Of a stretch of 64,000 nucleotides of DNA, positions 6,898 to 14,395 are shown one piece after another (position 1 is the stretch's first letter; every line of letters begins with the position of its first letter). Under the pieces are notes generated by a model that was not told the origin of the DNA, did no database searches, and was given only the letters and a program-made list of their open reading frames with translations. This stretch comes from Sedimenticola selenatireducens (GTDB taxonomy: Bacteria > Pseudomonadota > Gammaproteobacteria > Chromatiales > Chromatiaceae): assembly GCF_007625115.1 (NCBI RefSeq), contig NZ_VMNH01000027.1:1-64000 (forward strand), written 5' to 3'. A program made the translations under genes and the position numbers.

Positions 6898-8541
6898 TTA
6901 ATCATTTTTCGCAATTCTAGATTCGGCTAAGTATCGTAATTTTACGCAATATTCCAAGAGTGGGGTAATTACCAAATTTCTGTAGACATCTCTTGGTGAA
7001 CTATCATCCAATCCATGCTTAGCAAGAAACTTCGATAAGTCGCTGCTTTTTCTATGCGCAGACGATTTAGATCGAAGAGCCTGCAAATTGCGAAGAACAT
7101 CTATACATTCTATTGGTGCGCCTTCTTCAACGTTTTGAATAAGCCATGCCTTTAGTTTGTCTATTCCACGAATTGGCCTATCTGGATCCAAGTCCCTCAT
7201 TTTATTTATTTCATTTTTCGCGCTTTTTTCTAGGGGCGATTCATTCAGGTAATCAACAAATATTTTTGAAGCCGCGATAGTGCATCTGTCAAATTCGGTC
7301 CATTCTTCAGATATCGGAACCCTAAGGTCAGCAAAAATTCCATCATCGCCCTGGTGAAAATCACTGTAAAGACTGAAGCCGAATGCTTCTTTCCACTTAT
7401 CCAGCATTTTTCGTCTTTCTGATTTGATGACGTGATCAATGTTTTCTGCGTCTGCAAACTGACCAAGAAAAGAACGTTTAAAACAGGTTTCGCTTAACCC
7501 ACCTTCCGGCCTAACGTTGAATGATCGCCAATAGCGTTGTTCGCTTTCTGGTAAATCACGCCCTAAGTCTCCGAGAAAGACCACAACCAAATCTTCGTGA
7601 TCATTATCCATCCTAACCCCCCATGCGCTCCCGCAGCGAAGGTAGCCATCTTCAACTGAGTAGAGGCTCGGTTGCTCTAAGTATTTCTTTAGCACATCCT
7701 TTCGAAAGTACACAGGTGTTAGATAGTGGGGGCTATCCGGGTTCTTTCCGAAGTAATCAGCAAGCTTATCCGGATTACTTGTGTAAATTCCATCGGAGCC
7801 ATCCTCGTTAACCCCAATGATAAATGACTCGTGCGCCTTCCCTTCTTCGAATGGCCATACCCCACATTTTTCTTTCGGCAATGGTTGAATAACCCTTTTA
7901 CCCAACAAGCGGCCAAATGCCGGGTGTTCTATATACATTGTGTCGTTTGTCACGTGACGCAATGCGTATAGATTTTCGTCCTTTATTTCTTCAGAGGACT
8001 CTTCCTGGGGATCATTGAAATATTGAACTGAATCTACCTGCAAAAGAATTAACAAATTTTTTGCGGCACAAAATTGGCGTAATGAAGCAGTATCCACCAA
8101 CATAGCGCCATCCTTGTCCCTGTATACGACTCGCTGCTTATCACCATTGTCTTTGATCTTATAGTAGTTGTCGTTTTTTCTATCGTGCCACAGATTGTGA
8201 TAAAGGCGAAATTCTTCTAATAAGTCATACTGTTCTTCTGCCAGTCCGTGAAATTCTCGATGAATAACAAGCGGCCATGAGTCTCCATCTGCGGGTGCGT
8301 AACTATATTCAGCATGTTCTACACCTTCTTCCCACCACATCGTGAAGCCTGTTAGTCCATCGCCTTTACTTACATCCCATGAGGCGTTTTTCAAACATTG
8401 CTGTTCCATGTCAGGCTGAAGAAGCCCGATATATACACCCCCACTTCCTTTCTCTTTGCTATACCAGCCCCAATCGGCAATCAGCCATTGACGCCTTTCA
8501 CCATCCTCTAATAGTTTCAATGCCTCTTCCATTGATAACAT
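6898..8541 (-). CDS. Large cassette-borne protein with a C-terminal R-x5-H motif
   Basis: 547 residues, unusually long for an integron cassette. The ATG at 8541 has AGGTAG 7 bases upstream. The N-terminal 300 residues are acidic and aromatic-rich (WLIADWGWY, MWWEEGVEH). A middle part carries YFRKDVLKKYL and GSAWGVRMDN. The C-terminal ~100 residues look all-helical and contain R490-SKSSA-H496 within LQALRSKSSAHRK, which fits the R-x4-6-H motif of HEPN-type RNA-cleaving domains. The HEPN reading rests on that motif alone. No N-terminal signal or membrane helix. Together with the Mrr-like nuclease in the next cassette it might belong to phage defence; this is a guess. Confidence 0.65.
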   Translation of the reverse strand: MLSMEEALKLLEDGERRQWLIADWGWYSKEKGSGGVYIGLLQPDMEQQCLKNASWDVSKGDGLTGFTMWWEEGVEHAEYSYAPADGDSWPLVIHREFHGLAEEQYDLLEEFRLYHNLWHDRKNDNYYKIKDNGDKQRVVYRDKDGAMLVDTASLRQFCAAKNLLILLQVDSVQYFNDPQEESSEEIKDENLYALRHVTNDTMYIEHPAFGRLLGKRVIQPLPKEKCGVWPFEEGKAHESFIIGVNEDGSDGIYTSNPDKLADYFGKNPDSPHYLTPVYFRKDVLKKYLEQPSLYSVEDGYLRCGSAWGVRMDNDHEDLVVVFLGDLGRDLPESEQRYWRSFNVRPEGGLSETCFKRSFLGQFADAENIDHVIKSERRKMLDKWKEAFGFSLYSDFHQGDDGIFADLRVPISEEWTEFDRCTIAASKIFVDYLNESPLEKSAKNEINKMRDLDPDRPIRGIDKLKAWLIQNVEEGAPIECIDVLRNLQALRSKSSAHRKSSDLSKFLAKHGLDDSSPRDVYRNLVITPLLEYCVKLRYLAESRIAKND

Positions 8542-8590
8542 TACTTCTACCTTTTGTATTGCTCGCGTTCTTAACCGGAGGTCCTATCGA

Positions 8591-8651
8591 GCCCAACGCC
8601 TAAAGCAGCCGAGCGCGATTTTTGCGCGTCGGATGCCTTTCCTTGTTAGGC
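8591..8651 (-). repeat. attC recombination site
   Basis: On the minus strand it runs from GCCTAACAAGG (complement ending 8651) to the last core GTTGGGC (complement of 8591-8597). The centre CCGACGCG pairs with CGCGCTCGG with one extra C, around a short A-rich loop. Size (61 bp), core boxes and the extrahelical base match the classic aadA-type attC. It begins 7 bases after the stop of the Mrr-like gene. Confidence 0.85.
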
Positions 8652-8658
8652 GATTTAA

Positions 8659-9216
8659 TCATTTGTCTTGTAACTCCTTTAACCAAGGTAATAAAATCTC
8701 TCGTGGCCGCAGTTCGATTCTATGTGGGATAAATGGCTTGATAAATTCGTCCTCTACAATTTTTGGAGCGAAGTCAGAAGTGGTTGTGATAACACCCTTC
8801 GATACGTTATTTGCTCCTGACATGATACCCGCCATAGCCCTTACATCATTTGCAGTTACTAAATTGCCAGGTTTATAAGCCTTTACTTGATCAAATATCC
8901 GTATAGAGCCAACACCATTTTTTGTTGCTACTACATCACGGCCTTTATCTCCACTCCTTGGAGTAAGTTCCACCTCATCAAAACCTGCCTGCTTGTACGC
9001 CCCAGCAATAATCTCTTCCCACTTCCAACAATCGATTTCATAAATTGCGTTTGGATCACGCTCTATGAGGCGCATGATTTCAAACCAAGGAGTAGCCACA
9101 CATTCAATTAAAGTACCTTCGCTAGTTTTATCTCCAAACTCTAGTACTGATTTGAGTGTGAAACTTGGTAGCTCATCCTTCGGGGTAGTTCTTAAAATAA
9201 TTCTAGAAGGTCTCAC
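8659..9216 (-). CDS. Mrr-like restriction endonuclease in an integron cassette
   Basis: 185 residues. The C-terminal two thirds fits the Mrr_cat fold (PD-(D/E)xK superfamily): helix WEEIIAGAYKQAGFDEVELTP, then SGDKGRDVVA with the catalytic Asp, then the strand IRIFDQVKAY with the Q-x-K pair, and GVITTTSDFAP typical of the family. Mrr-type enzymes cut methylated or foreign DNA. The start is GTG at 9216 with AGGAGAG 6-9 bases upstream. The N-terminal ~70 residues are not a known specificity domain that I can name. No methylase is adjacent, which fits a type IV or solitary enzyme. Confidence 0.82.
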   Translation of the reverse strand: MRPSRIILRTTPKDELPSFTLKSVLEFGDKTSEGTLIECVATPWFEIMRLIERDPNAIYEIDCWKWEEIIAGAYKQAGFDEVELTPRSGDKGRDVVATKNGVGSIRIFDQVKAYKPGNLVTANDVRAMAGIMSGANNVSKGVITTTSDFAPKIVEDEFIKPFIPHRIELRPREILLPWLKELQDK

Positions 9217-9232
9217 CAGCTCTCCTTTGAAC

Positions 9233-9302
9233 GCCTAACGCCGATTATACACCCCGCACATTTATGACAATATACAGCTGTAGAATATATTGAAATATAC
9301 GA
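9233..9302 (-). repeat. attC remnant that has lost its central hairpin
   Basis: The core GCCTAAC (9233-9239; GTTAGGC on the minus strand) is preceded on the minus strand by AAATGTGC-GGGGTGTATAATC. The attC at 4776-4846 reads GAATGTGC, then a ~22-base hairpin, then CTCGGGTGTCTTAACC before the same core. The two sites therefore look homologous, with the apical hairpin deleted here. Confidence 0.45.
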
Positions 9303-9395
9303 CAGTTCGTTCTACGCACTATATTTCCTATCAAACGAATAATTGGCTTGGAGGGATGTCCATGAGATGTAGTTTTCAGCATCCTGCCAAGCGGA
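9303..9395. repeat. Copy 2 of the duplicated ~93-bp element
   Basis: It aligns with 4867-4960 over the whole length, best at TTTTCAGCATCCTGCCAAG (about 9374-9392) and CAGTTCGTTCT (9303-9313). It stands at the upstream edge of the cassette block (minus-strand sense), next to the attC remnant at 9233-9302. Confidence 0.6.
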
Positions 9396-9448
9396 TAGTC
9401 CTTAATGTCCCTGTAGATTAACAGAGAATCTCTAATTGAAGAAGCTTC

Positions 9449-9715
9449 TTACTGAGGGGGTGGGATGTCAGGCGAAGTTTGTTGTAGCCGTTTTTCTCTC
9501 TCCTGCTTTTTTACACCACAAAAAAAGCGTCCCTTCTTTTCCAAGGCACCTTCTTTTGGGATCTTTAACCCGCAGGTGAAGCAGGGGACGAGGTTTTGTT
9601 CGAGCGCGCGTCGCTCTTCTTCGCGTTTCTGTTCGGCGCGCCTCTGGTTTCTTTTATGATGAAACCAGACGGCGAGGAGAACTGGGATTAATAGCAATGG
9701 GCTATAGAGGATCAT
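9449..9715 (-). CDS. PP0621-like small membrane protein
   Basis: 88 residues: an N-terminal hydrophobic helix (residues 2-18), a basic Arg/Glu-rich stretch, then CFTCGLKIPKEGA and GRFFC, the Cys pattern of the PP0621 family of short membrane-anchored zinc-ribbon proteins. Only three of the usual four cysteines are present: the last CxxC is replaced by CGVKK. The ATG overlaps the stop of the cytochrome gene (ATGA, 9712-9715), so the two are probably translationally coupled. Function unknown. Confidence 0.7.
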   Translation of the reverse strand: MILYSPLLLIPVLLAVWFHHKRNQRRAEQKREEERRALEQNLVPCFTCGLKIPKEGALEKKGRFFCGVKKQEREKRLQQTSPDIPPPQ

Positions 9716-10179
9716 TTTTCTGCGACGGCGACCAGTTTGTATCCGGCATGGCAGCTAATGCAGTTCTGCATGATTATGCTGAGTTGTTTGATTGTTTGCG
9801 ATCCATCACCCAGTTGTTCTGCGTCGAGTCCTATCTGGTCAAACTGCTGGTGTGTATCGAAGCCCAGTTTTTTAAACTCGTTGGGTAGTTTGCTCACAAG
9901 TGAGAGTGGGACTGCGCCTTGTGCAGTGGTGCCCGCTTTTCTCGCGGCCTTGACTGCCATATCCATGTTTTCGGTTGTGACGGCTTCGGTGATGGTCTGT
10001 ACCGAGATGAGGAAGTCACGCATCTCGGTGAGTACCAGATCGCGTTCGCCTGCTGTTAGTTCAATGGTCATGCGGCCATCGGCTGAGGGCGCAATTGCAG
10101 CGGGGTACATGATTTTATAACCCGCAAAGGCTATGAGCAGCAGTGCAGCCGTGAGTGATGTCCAGCAAATTTTGCACAT
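9712..10179 (-). CDS. Exported cytochrome c'-like monohaem protein
   Basis: 155 residues from the ATG at 10179, where GGAG lies 8 bases upstream; a longer frame would begin inside the palindromic operator at 10195-10210. An N-terminal hydrophobic segment (residues ~5-25) exports it. The body is mostly helical and the single haem site CISCH is near the C-terminus (11 residues after it to the end), as in cytochrome c' and c-556 four-helix bundles. Such proteins bind NO or carry electrons in the periplasm. The operator and 4-base overlap with the downstream PP0621-like gene suggest a two-gene operon under the adjacent TetR regulator. Confidence 0.78.
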   Translation of the reverse strand: MCKICWTSLTAALLLIAFAGYKIMYPAAIAPSADGRMTIELTAGERDLVLTEMRDFLISVQTITEAVTTENMDMAVKAARKAGTTAQGAVPLSLVSKLPNEFKKLGFDTHQQFDQIGLDAEQLGDGSQTIKQLSIIMQNCISCHAGYKLVAVAEK

Positions 10180-10194
10180 ATCCATCTCCAAAAA

Positions 10195-10210
10195 GCGATT
10201 GTCTAATCGC
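10195..10210. promoter_or_regulatory. Candidate TetR operator before the cytochrome gene
   Basis: GCGATT-GTCT-AATCGC is an inverted repeat with a 4-base centre, 15 bases upstream of the cytochrome start. The same half-sites with the same spacing, GCGATT-AAGT-AATCGC, form the core of the palindrome in front of the tetR gene (10824-10853). Confidence 0.65.
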
Positions 10211-10227
10211 ATTAAAGGTAAAAAAAT

Positions 10228-10818
10228 TTAGACTGGCTGTAACGCTCTGGAGAAAAAGTCCCAGAGCGGCTCGGCCTCAGCTTTTAGATCAAAGTTAAAG
10301 TCAAACACTGACCAGCGCATCAACAACCCCTGTATCAGCATCATCAGGTAGCGTACCGTTACTTCAGGGTTCAGTTTTTTGTCGAACCGGCCAGTCTCTA
10401 TGCCTTCCTGAATCAGTTGTATGACACGAATGCTGTAGTTTCGCATGATCCGTTGCACATTCTGTTTTAACAAAGGCTGACCAATATGCAGACTGTCAGA
10501 GAAGAGTATTCTTGGTAACCCTTTGTTGTTACTAACAAATTCAAGCTGTTGGTAAACCATACCCCTGAGCCGTACATCCGCTGGTTCGCTGCTGCTGAAA
10601 TAGGGTTCTAGGGCCATCATAAGTTGCGAGCCAATCCAGTCTATTGCGCCAGCAAATAACTCATCTCGCGAGTTGTAGTGTCGAAAAATGGTGGATTGCC
10701 CAATGCCTACACGGCTTGCAATGGCCTGGGTGGTGGTGGCTACCAGCCCGCGTTCGGCGGCGACTTCTAGAGCGGCCAGAATGATTTCTGTTCTTCGGGT
10801 TTCGGTCGGTTTGCCCAT
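10228..10818 (-). CDS. TetR/AcrR-family transcriptional regulator
   Basis: 196 residues. The N-terminal helix-turn-helix is typical: RRTEIILAALEVAAERG, then TTTQAIASRVGIGQSTIFRHYNSRDELF, residues ~8-55. The rest is the helical ligand-binding and dimer domain, which I cannot match to a named ligand. A 30-bp palindrome directly upstream and a matching one in front of the cytochrome gene downstream suggest that it represses itself and the 10179-9449 operon. The ATG at 10818 is next to the operator. Confidence 0.88.
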   Translation of the reverse strand: MGKPTETRRTEIILAALEVAAERGLVATTTQAIASRVGIGQSTIFRHYNSRDELFAGAIDWIGSQLMMALEPYFSSSEPADVRLRGMVYQQLEFVSNNKGLPRILFSDSLHIGQPLLKQNVQRIMRNYSIRVIQLIQEGIETGRFDKKLNPEVTVRYLMMLIQGLLMRWSVFDFNFDLKAEAEPLWDFFSRALQPV

Positions 10819-10823
10819 TATTC

Positions 10824-10853
10824 ACTATTTGCGATTAAGTAATCGCAAATAGT
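10824..10853. promoter_or_regulatory. 30-bp palindromic operator of the TetR regulator
   Basis: ACTATTTGCGATTA and TAATCGCAAATAGT are perfect complements around the centre AG. It begins 5 bases upstream of the tetR start codon, in the position of an autoregulatory operator. The inner core GCGATT-N4-AATCGC recurs at 10195-10210. Confidence 0.8.
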
Positions 10854-10926
10854 AGAGGGTGTAAGGTATCCCGTCAATCCATATTGTGCAGGGGCTGTCC
10901 TCTCTGGAAGGGTTCGTCGGAAAGAC

Positions 10927-13038
10927 TCAGGTGGTCAGGCGGCGATAGATATCGGAAACCTTCAGGGGCAGGCTGCGTACATCACTGATCACGCTATAAG
11001 CGGCGGGTCCATAAAGGTGGGGCAGATAATCCCGCGCCTCTTCATCAATGGTGATGCAGTAAGGGTGGATGCCGCCACGACGGGCTTCAATCAGGGCGCG
11101 ACGGGTATCTTCAATGCCGTATTCACCGCGATAGCTGTCGTAGTCATCGGGTTTGCCATCCGAGAGGGTGATCAGTATGCGGGTTTTCGCATCTGTTTTT
11201 TGTAGAACCTGTGTCAGATGCCGGATGGCAAAACCCATGCGGGTGTAGTCCTGGGGTTCGATACCACTGATACGTGCCCGAATGGTTGTATCGTACGACT
11301 CTTCGAAGTGTTTGATAGGGAACAGTTCGCAGCGCTTGCGGGTCATGCCGGAAAAACCGTAGATGGCGTAACGGTCACCCAGGCTCTCCAGTGCTTCACA
11401 GAGCAACAGCAGCGATTCTCGTTCCGCATCATTGATCCAACCCTTGGTGGAACCGCTCATATCCACCATAAAGATTACCGCGATATTTCGTTCGTTACGT
11501 TGCATCTTTGTCAGTAGCCGATCCGTCATTTCAAACCCGAGATGGGCATCCGCCAGGGCTTCAACCAGTGCGTCGATATCGACATCATCGCCTTCGGGTT
11601 GACGTTTCAGTAGACGATTCTCATGTCTCAGGGCTTCAAAGGTCTTGCGCAGGTGTTTGATCAGTCCGTGATATTTATCGAGGGTCTTCTCTACAAAATC
11701 ATCATGCAGCGGTTTGACAGCGCGCTCGCGTACCGCGCACCAGTTCTTGCGGTAGTGGCGGCGTTGAAAATCCCACTCATCATAGAGATAAGCCCCCTCT
11801 TCATGGTAGCTGCCTTGCCAGACATCCTCGGCATCACGCGTCTGATCATGCAGGAGTTTGGCGTCATAGTCTCCGGGGCCTGCGGCTTGCAGATACTCAT
11901 CGGGGATATCGCCAAAATCCAGAAGAATAGAGCGCTTTAATGATTGCATATTGTCAGGTAAAGGGGCTGGCATATCATCCAGCAGGATCTCAATCTGCAC
12001 GCCCTCTGATGTAGAGGGGTTGGCCTCTTGCTGTTTGGTGAATCGTTTATCCGATGGCGGCGGTTCACTGTTAGATTTGTTGAGCTCTTCCAGCAGTGTG
12101 TTGAGACCTACCTTAAACCGTGCCTTCTCTTTCTCGATGCGTGCATTCATACAGGCCGTGACGGCTTCAAAGTTGATCTGGCCCTGATAACAATTGAGTG
12201 GAATGGGTTTGAGTCGATCTAATTCGCGCTGTGCCAGGATGACCGTATCCATTGCACTGAAGCCGGGATTGGCGAGCTGTTGCCTGAATTCAAGCCATGT
12301 TGCATCAAGCTCAGTTTCATCGGCAACTGTTTTGATTTGCTGCAGTACCCGGTGGAGTCCCGGTAGTTCGCGCTGGAGGCAGGTTTCCAGTCGCAGTGAC
12401 TCAAGGGCATGGAAAAGTTGGATGAATTCAGCAGTTGGTGCTTCTACCGTGCGCAATGCCCGGAAGCTACCGAACTGTATCTGTGCCCAGAGCAGTGCCG
12501 TTGTGACTTTATAGAGATGAAAGTTTTGTTCTGGCGTACTCAGTAGAGACTGCATGGGCGGCAGGTAGAGTGTCTCGGTATCGGTGTAAATGGTTTCAGA
12601 TGCGGCCAGTTTGAGTGAGCGTCCAGACAACCCTTGCAGGAAACGTTGCAAAACCCCTTCATGATCCTGTAACAGTGCCCCCTGTAGGCGTGCCTGTTGT
12701 TGTGATGCAAACTGTTGATATTGTTCAATGACCAGCAGGGCAGGGCGTAGTCCCTCGACATCGTAGCTGTCCATGGCGTGAAATATCCATGCCTCAAAAA
12801 CATCGGTTGTCATCAAGGCTTCTGCAGCGACACTGTTACAAGCGACCTGAAATCCCAGTTCAACATGGGTGCTGGCGATGCGCTCAATCCAGCTGATCAG
12901 ATAGTGCTGACGTTGTGCCGGCAGTTGGGCGATTGCCCTAGCGGGTGCCTCTGTATCGCGAAAGGAAAACTCAACCTCTAGCAGTTCATCCAGTCGTTGC
13001 TGGATGGCCGAGTGGGAGAGAAGGGATGGGCTGTTCAT
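10927..13038 (-). CDS. cbbO: CbbO/NorD-type von Willebrand factor A protein
   Basis: 703 residues from the ATG at 13038, one base after the cbbQ stop. The N-terminal 350 residues are helical. The C-terminal part is a VWA domain whose metal site is DMSGSTKG (about residues 525-532). CbbO partners the AAA+ protein CbbQ to remodel inhibited RuBisCO; the closely related NorD/NorQ pair activates nitric-oxide reductase. No RuBisCO or nor gene is in the window, so the client is open. The CbbQ2-like sequence of the partner favours RuBisCO. Confidence 0.85.
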   Translation of the reverse strand: MNSPSLLSHSAIQQRLDELLEVEFSFRDTEAPARAIAQLPAQRQHYLISWIERIASTHVELGFQVACNSVAAEALMTTDVFEAWIFHAMDSYDVEGLRPALLVIEQYQQFASQQQARLQGALLQDHEGVLQRFLQGLSGRSLKLAASETIYTDTETLYLPPMQSLLSTPEQNFHLYKVTTALLWAQIQFGSFRALRTVEAPTAEFIQLFHALESLRLETCLQRELPGLHRVLQQIKTVADETELDATWLEFRQQLANPGFSAMDTVILAQRELDRLKPIPLNCYQGQINFEAVTACMNARIEKEKARFKVGLNTLLEELNKSNSEPPPSDKRFTKQQEANPSTSEGVQIEILLDDMPAPLPDNMQSLKRSILLDFGDIPDEYLQAAGPGDYDAKLLHDQTRDAEDVWQGSYHEEGAYLYDEWDFQRRHYRKNWCAVRERAVKPLHDDFVEKTLDKYHGLIKHLRKTFEALRHENRLLKRQPEGDDVDIDALVEALADAHLGFEMTDRLLTKMQRNERNIAVIFMVDMSGSTKGWINDAERESLLLLCEALESLGDRYAIYGFSGMTRKRCELFPIKHFEESYDTTIRARISGIEPQDYTRMGFAIRHLTQVLQKTDAKTRILITLSDGKPDDYDSYRGEYGIEDTRRALIEARRGGIHPYCITIDEEARDYLPHLYGPAAYSVISDVRSLPLKVSDIYRRLTT

Positions 13039-13039
13039 G

Positions 13040-13846
13040 TCAGAACAGCGAGGATGAGAGCTCGTTGACTGAGGCCAGCATCTCCGGGTCATCCGTCAGT
13101 GCCTGAGCCACCGCGCTTTGACAGGCAGAGACAGGCGGCACACCGGCAGCCATCAGTTTGGCGGCATGTACCAGAAGCCGGGTGCTGGCACCTTCTTCAA
13201 GGCCACTGCCTTTCAGGTTGCGGGTCATGCCGGCGAACTTTACTAGCTGAGTGGCCAGTGCGCGATCCAGTCCAGACTCACGGGCCACAATGGTGATCTC
13301 AAGTTCTGGTTTCGGGTAACCGAACTCCAGTGCTACAAAGCGCTGGCGGGTACTCTGCTTGAGATCCTTGAGTACGCTTTGATAACCGGGATTGTAAGAG
13401 ATGGCGATGGCAAATTCAGGGTCGGCTTCAATCAGGGTGCCGAGTTTTTCAATGGGCAGAACCCGCCGATCATCGGCCAGGGGATGGATCACCACCATGG
13501 TGTCTTTGCGGGCCTCGACAATCTCATCCAGATAACAGATGCCTCCGGCCTTGACCGCCTGGGTCAGTGGGCCGTCTATCCAGACCGTTTCGCCCCCTTT
13601 GATCAGGTAGCGTCCCACGAGATCCGAAGCGGTCAGGTCATCATGGCAGGAGACCGTGATCAGCGGGCGTTGCAGTCGCCACGCCATGTACTCCATGAAG
13701 CGGGTCTTACCGCAGCCCGTCGGACCTTTTAACAGGATGGGGAGTTGATTGTTATAAGCCGCTTCAAACAGGGTGATTTCATCGCCTGTGGCTTCGTAAT
13801 AGGGTTCGTCTTCTATCCGGTACTCATCCAGTCTGAAGGTGCGCAT
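13040..13846 (-). CDS. cbbQ: CbbQ/NorQ-type MoxR AAA+ ATPase
   Basis: 268 residues, normal for CbbQ. Walker A is GPTGCGKT (residues 41-48), Walker B CYLDEI with D107-E108, and sensor-type SYNPGYQS follows. The N-terminus [10 protein letters not shown] and the LKQSTRQRF segment are close to CbbQ of sulfur oxidisers. The ATPase drives the VWA partner encoded next (1-base gap). AGGAG lies 10-13 bases before the ATG at 13846. NorQ cannot be excluded without a tree. Confidence 0.88.
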   Translation of the reverse strand: MRTFRLDEYRIEDEPYYEATGDEITLFEAAYNNQLPILLKGPTGCGKTRFMEYMAWRLQRPLITVSCHDDLTASDLVGRYLIKGGETVWIDGPLTQAVKAGGICYLDEIVEARKDTMVVIHPLADDRRVLPIEKLGTLIEADPEFAIAISYNPGYQSVLKDLKQSTRQRFVALEFGYPKPELEITIVARESGLDRALATQLVKFAGMTRNLKGSGLEEGASTRLLVHAAKLMAAGVPPVSACQSAVAQALTDDPEMLASVNELSSSLF

Positions 13847-14009
13847 CTGACTGATACTCCTGGTTACTGCTTCAGCCCTCTAGTCTGCAAGGGAATGGAG
13901 ACGATATCAACTAGAGGAAAATAGGGGGAATCAGTTGTACTAAACTGGCTAGGCACTGCCCAACAGAGGATACTGGTCGGTTCCTTTATTGTAACAGCGA
14001 ATAAAGTGA

Positions 14010-14318
14010 CTAATTGATATCGCCAGCAATATAGCGGTTACCGGTAAAGTGTGTGAACAGCGCGTCGATGTAGGGGTTTTCGATGGGTTGATCGCTCTCA
14101 TCCGGTTCTAGGTTGCACTGGGCAACATAGGTTTCATAGTCTGATCCATCAACCAGTACACGATACCAGGGCTCATCTTTGGGAGGCCGACTCTTGGCCA
14201 TCTGTTCATACCACGCTTCAGAGAGTTGAAACTCTGCATCAACGTCATAAATGACGCCGCGATAACCGAACAGTTTATGCTGTACAAGTTGACCAATGTT
14301 CAGTGATACCTGTTTCAT
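14010..14318 (-). CDS. hspQ: Heat-shock protein HspQ
   Basis: 102 residues. The family hallmarks FGYRGVIYDVDAEF, the SEAWYEQMA segment, PWYRVLVDG, YVAQCNL and the C-terminal NPYIDALFTHF are all present. HspQ binds hemimethylated DNA and, in enterobacteria, modulates Lon-dependent proteolysis. GGGAAA lies upstream of the ATG at 14318. It is probably monocistronic; fumC follows on the same strand 77 bases upstream. Confidence 0.93.
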   Translation of the reverse strand: MKQVSLNIGQLVQHKLFGYRGVIYDVDAEFQLSEAWYEQMAKSRPPKDEPWYRVLVDGSDYETYVAQCNLEPDESDQPIENPYIDALFTHFTGNRYIAGDIN

Positions 14319-14395
14319 AATGATTTCCCGCTTCTCAGCATGCTCGACCTTATAACACTATGACCGCGGCAGAGTGGCTTCTGTTTCATGGTGCA

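Noticed and set aside
10180-10212. Longer N-terminus for the cytochrome c'-like protein
   Set aside because: It would be encoded by the palindromic operator itself and lacks a ribosome site; the ATG at 10179 has GGAG.
11691-11915. Short frames inside cbbO, moeA and other long genes
   Set aside because: They are shadows in other frames of genes with strong family matches.
10927-13038. Calling the VWA/AAA+ pair NorD/NorQ
   Set aside because: No nor genes are near, and the AAA+ protein resembles CbbQ of sulfur oxidisers more; a tree is needed to settle it.
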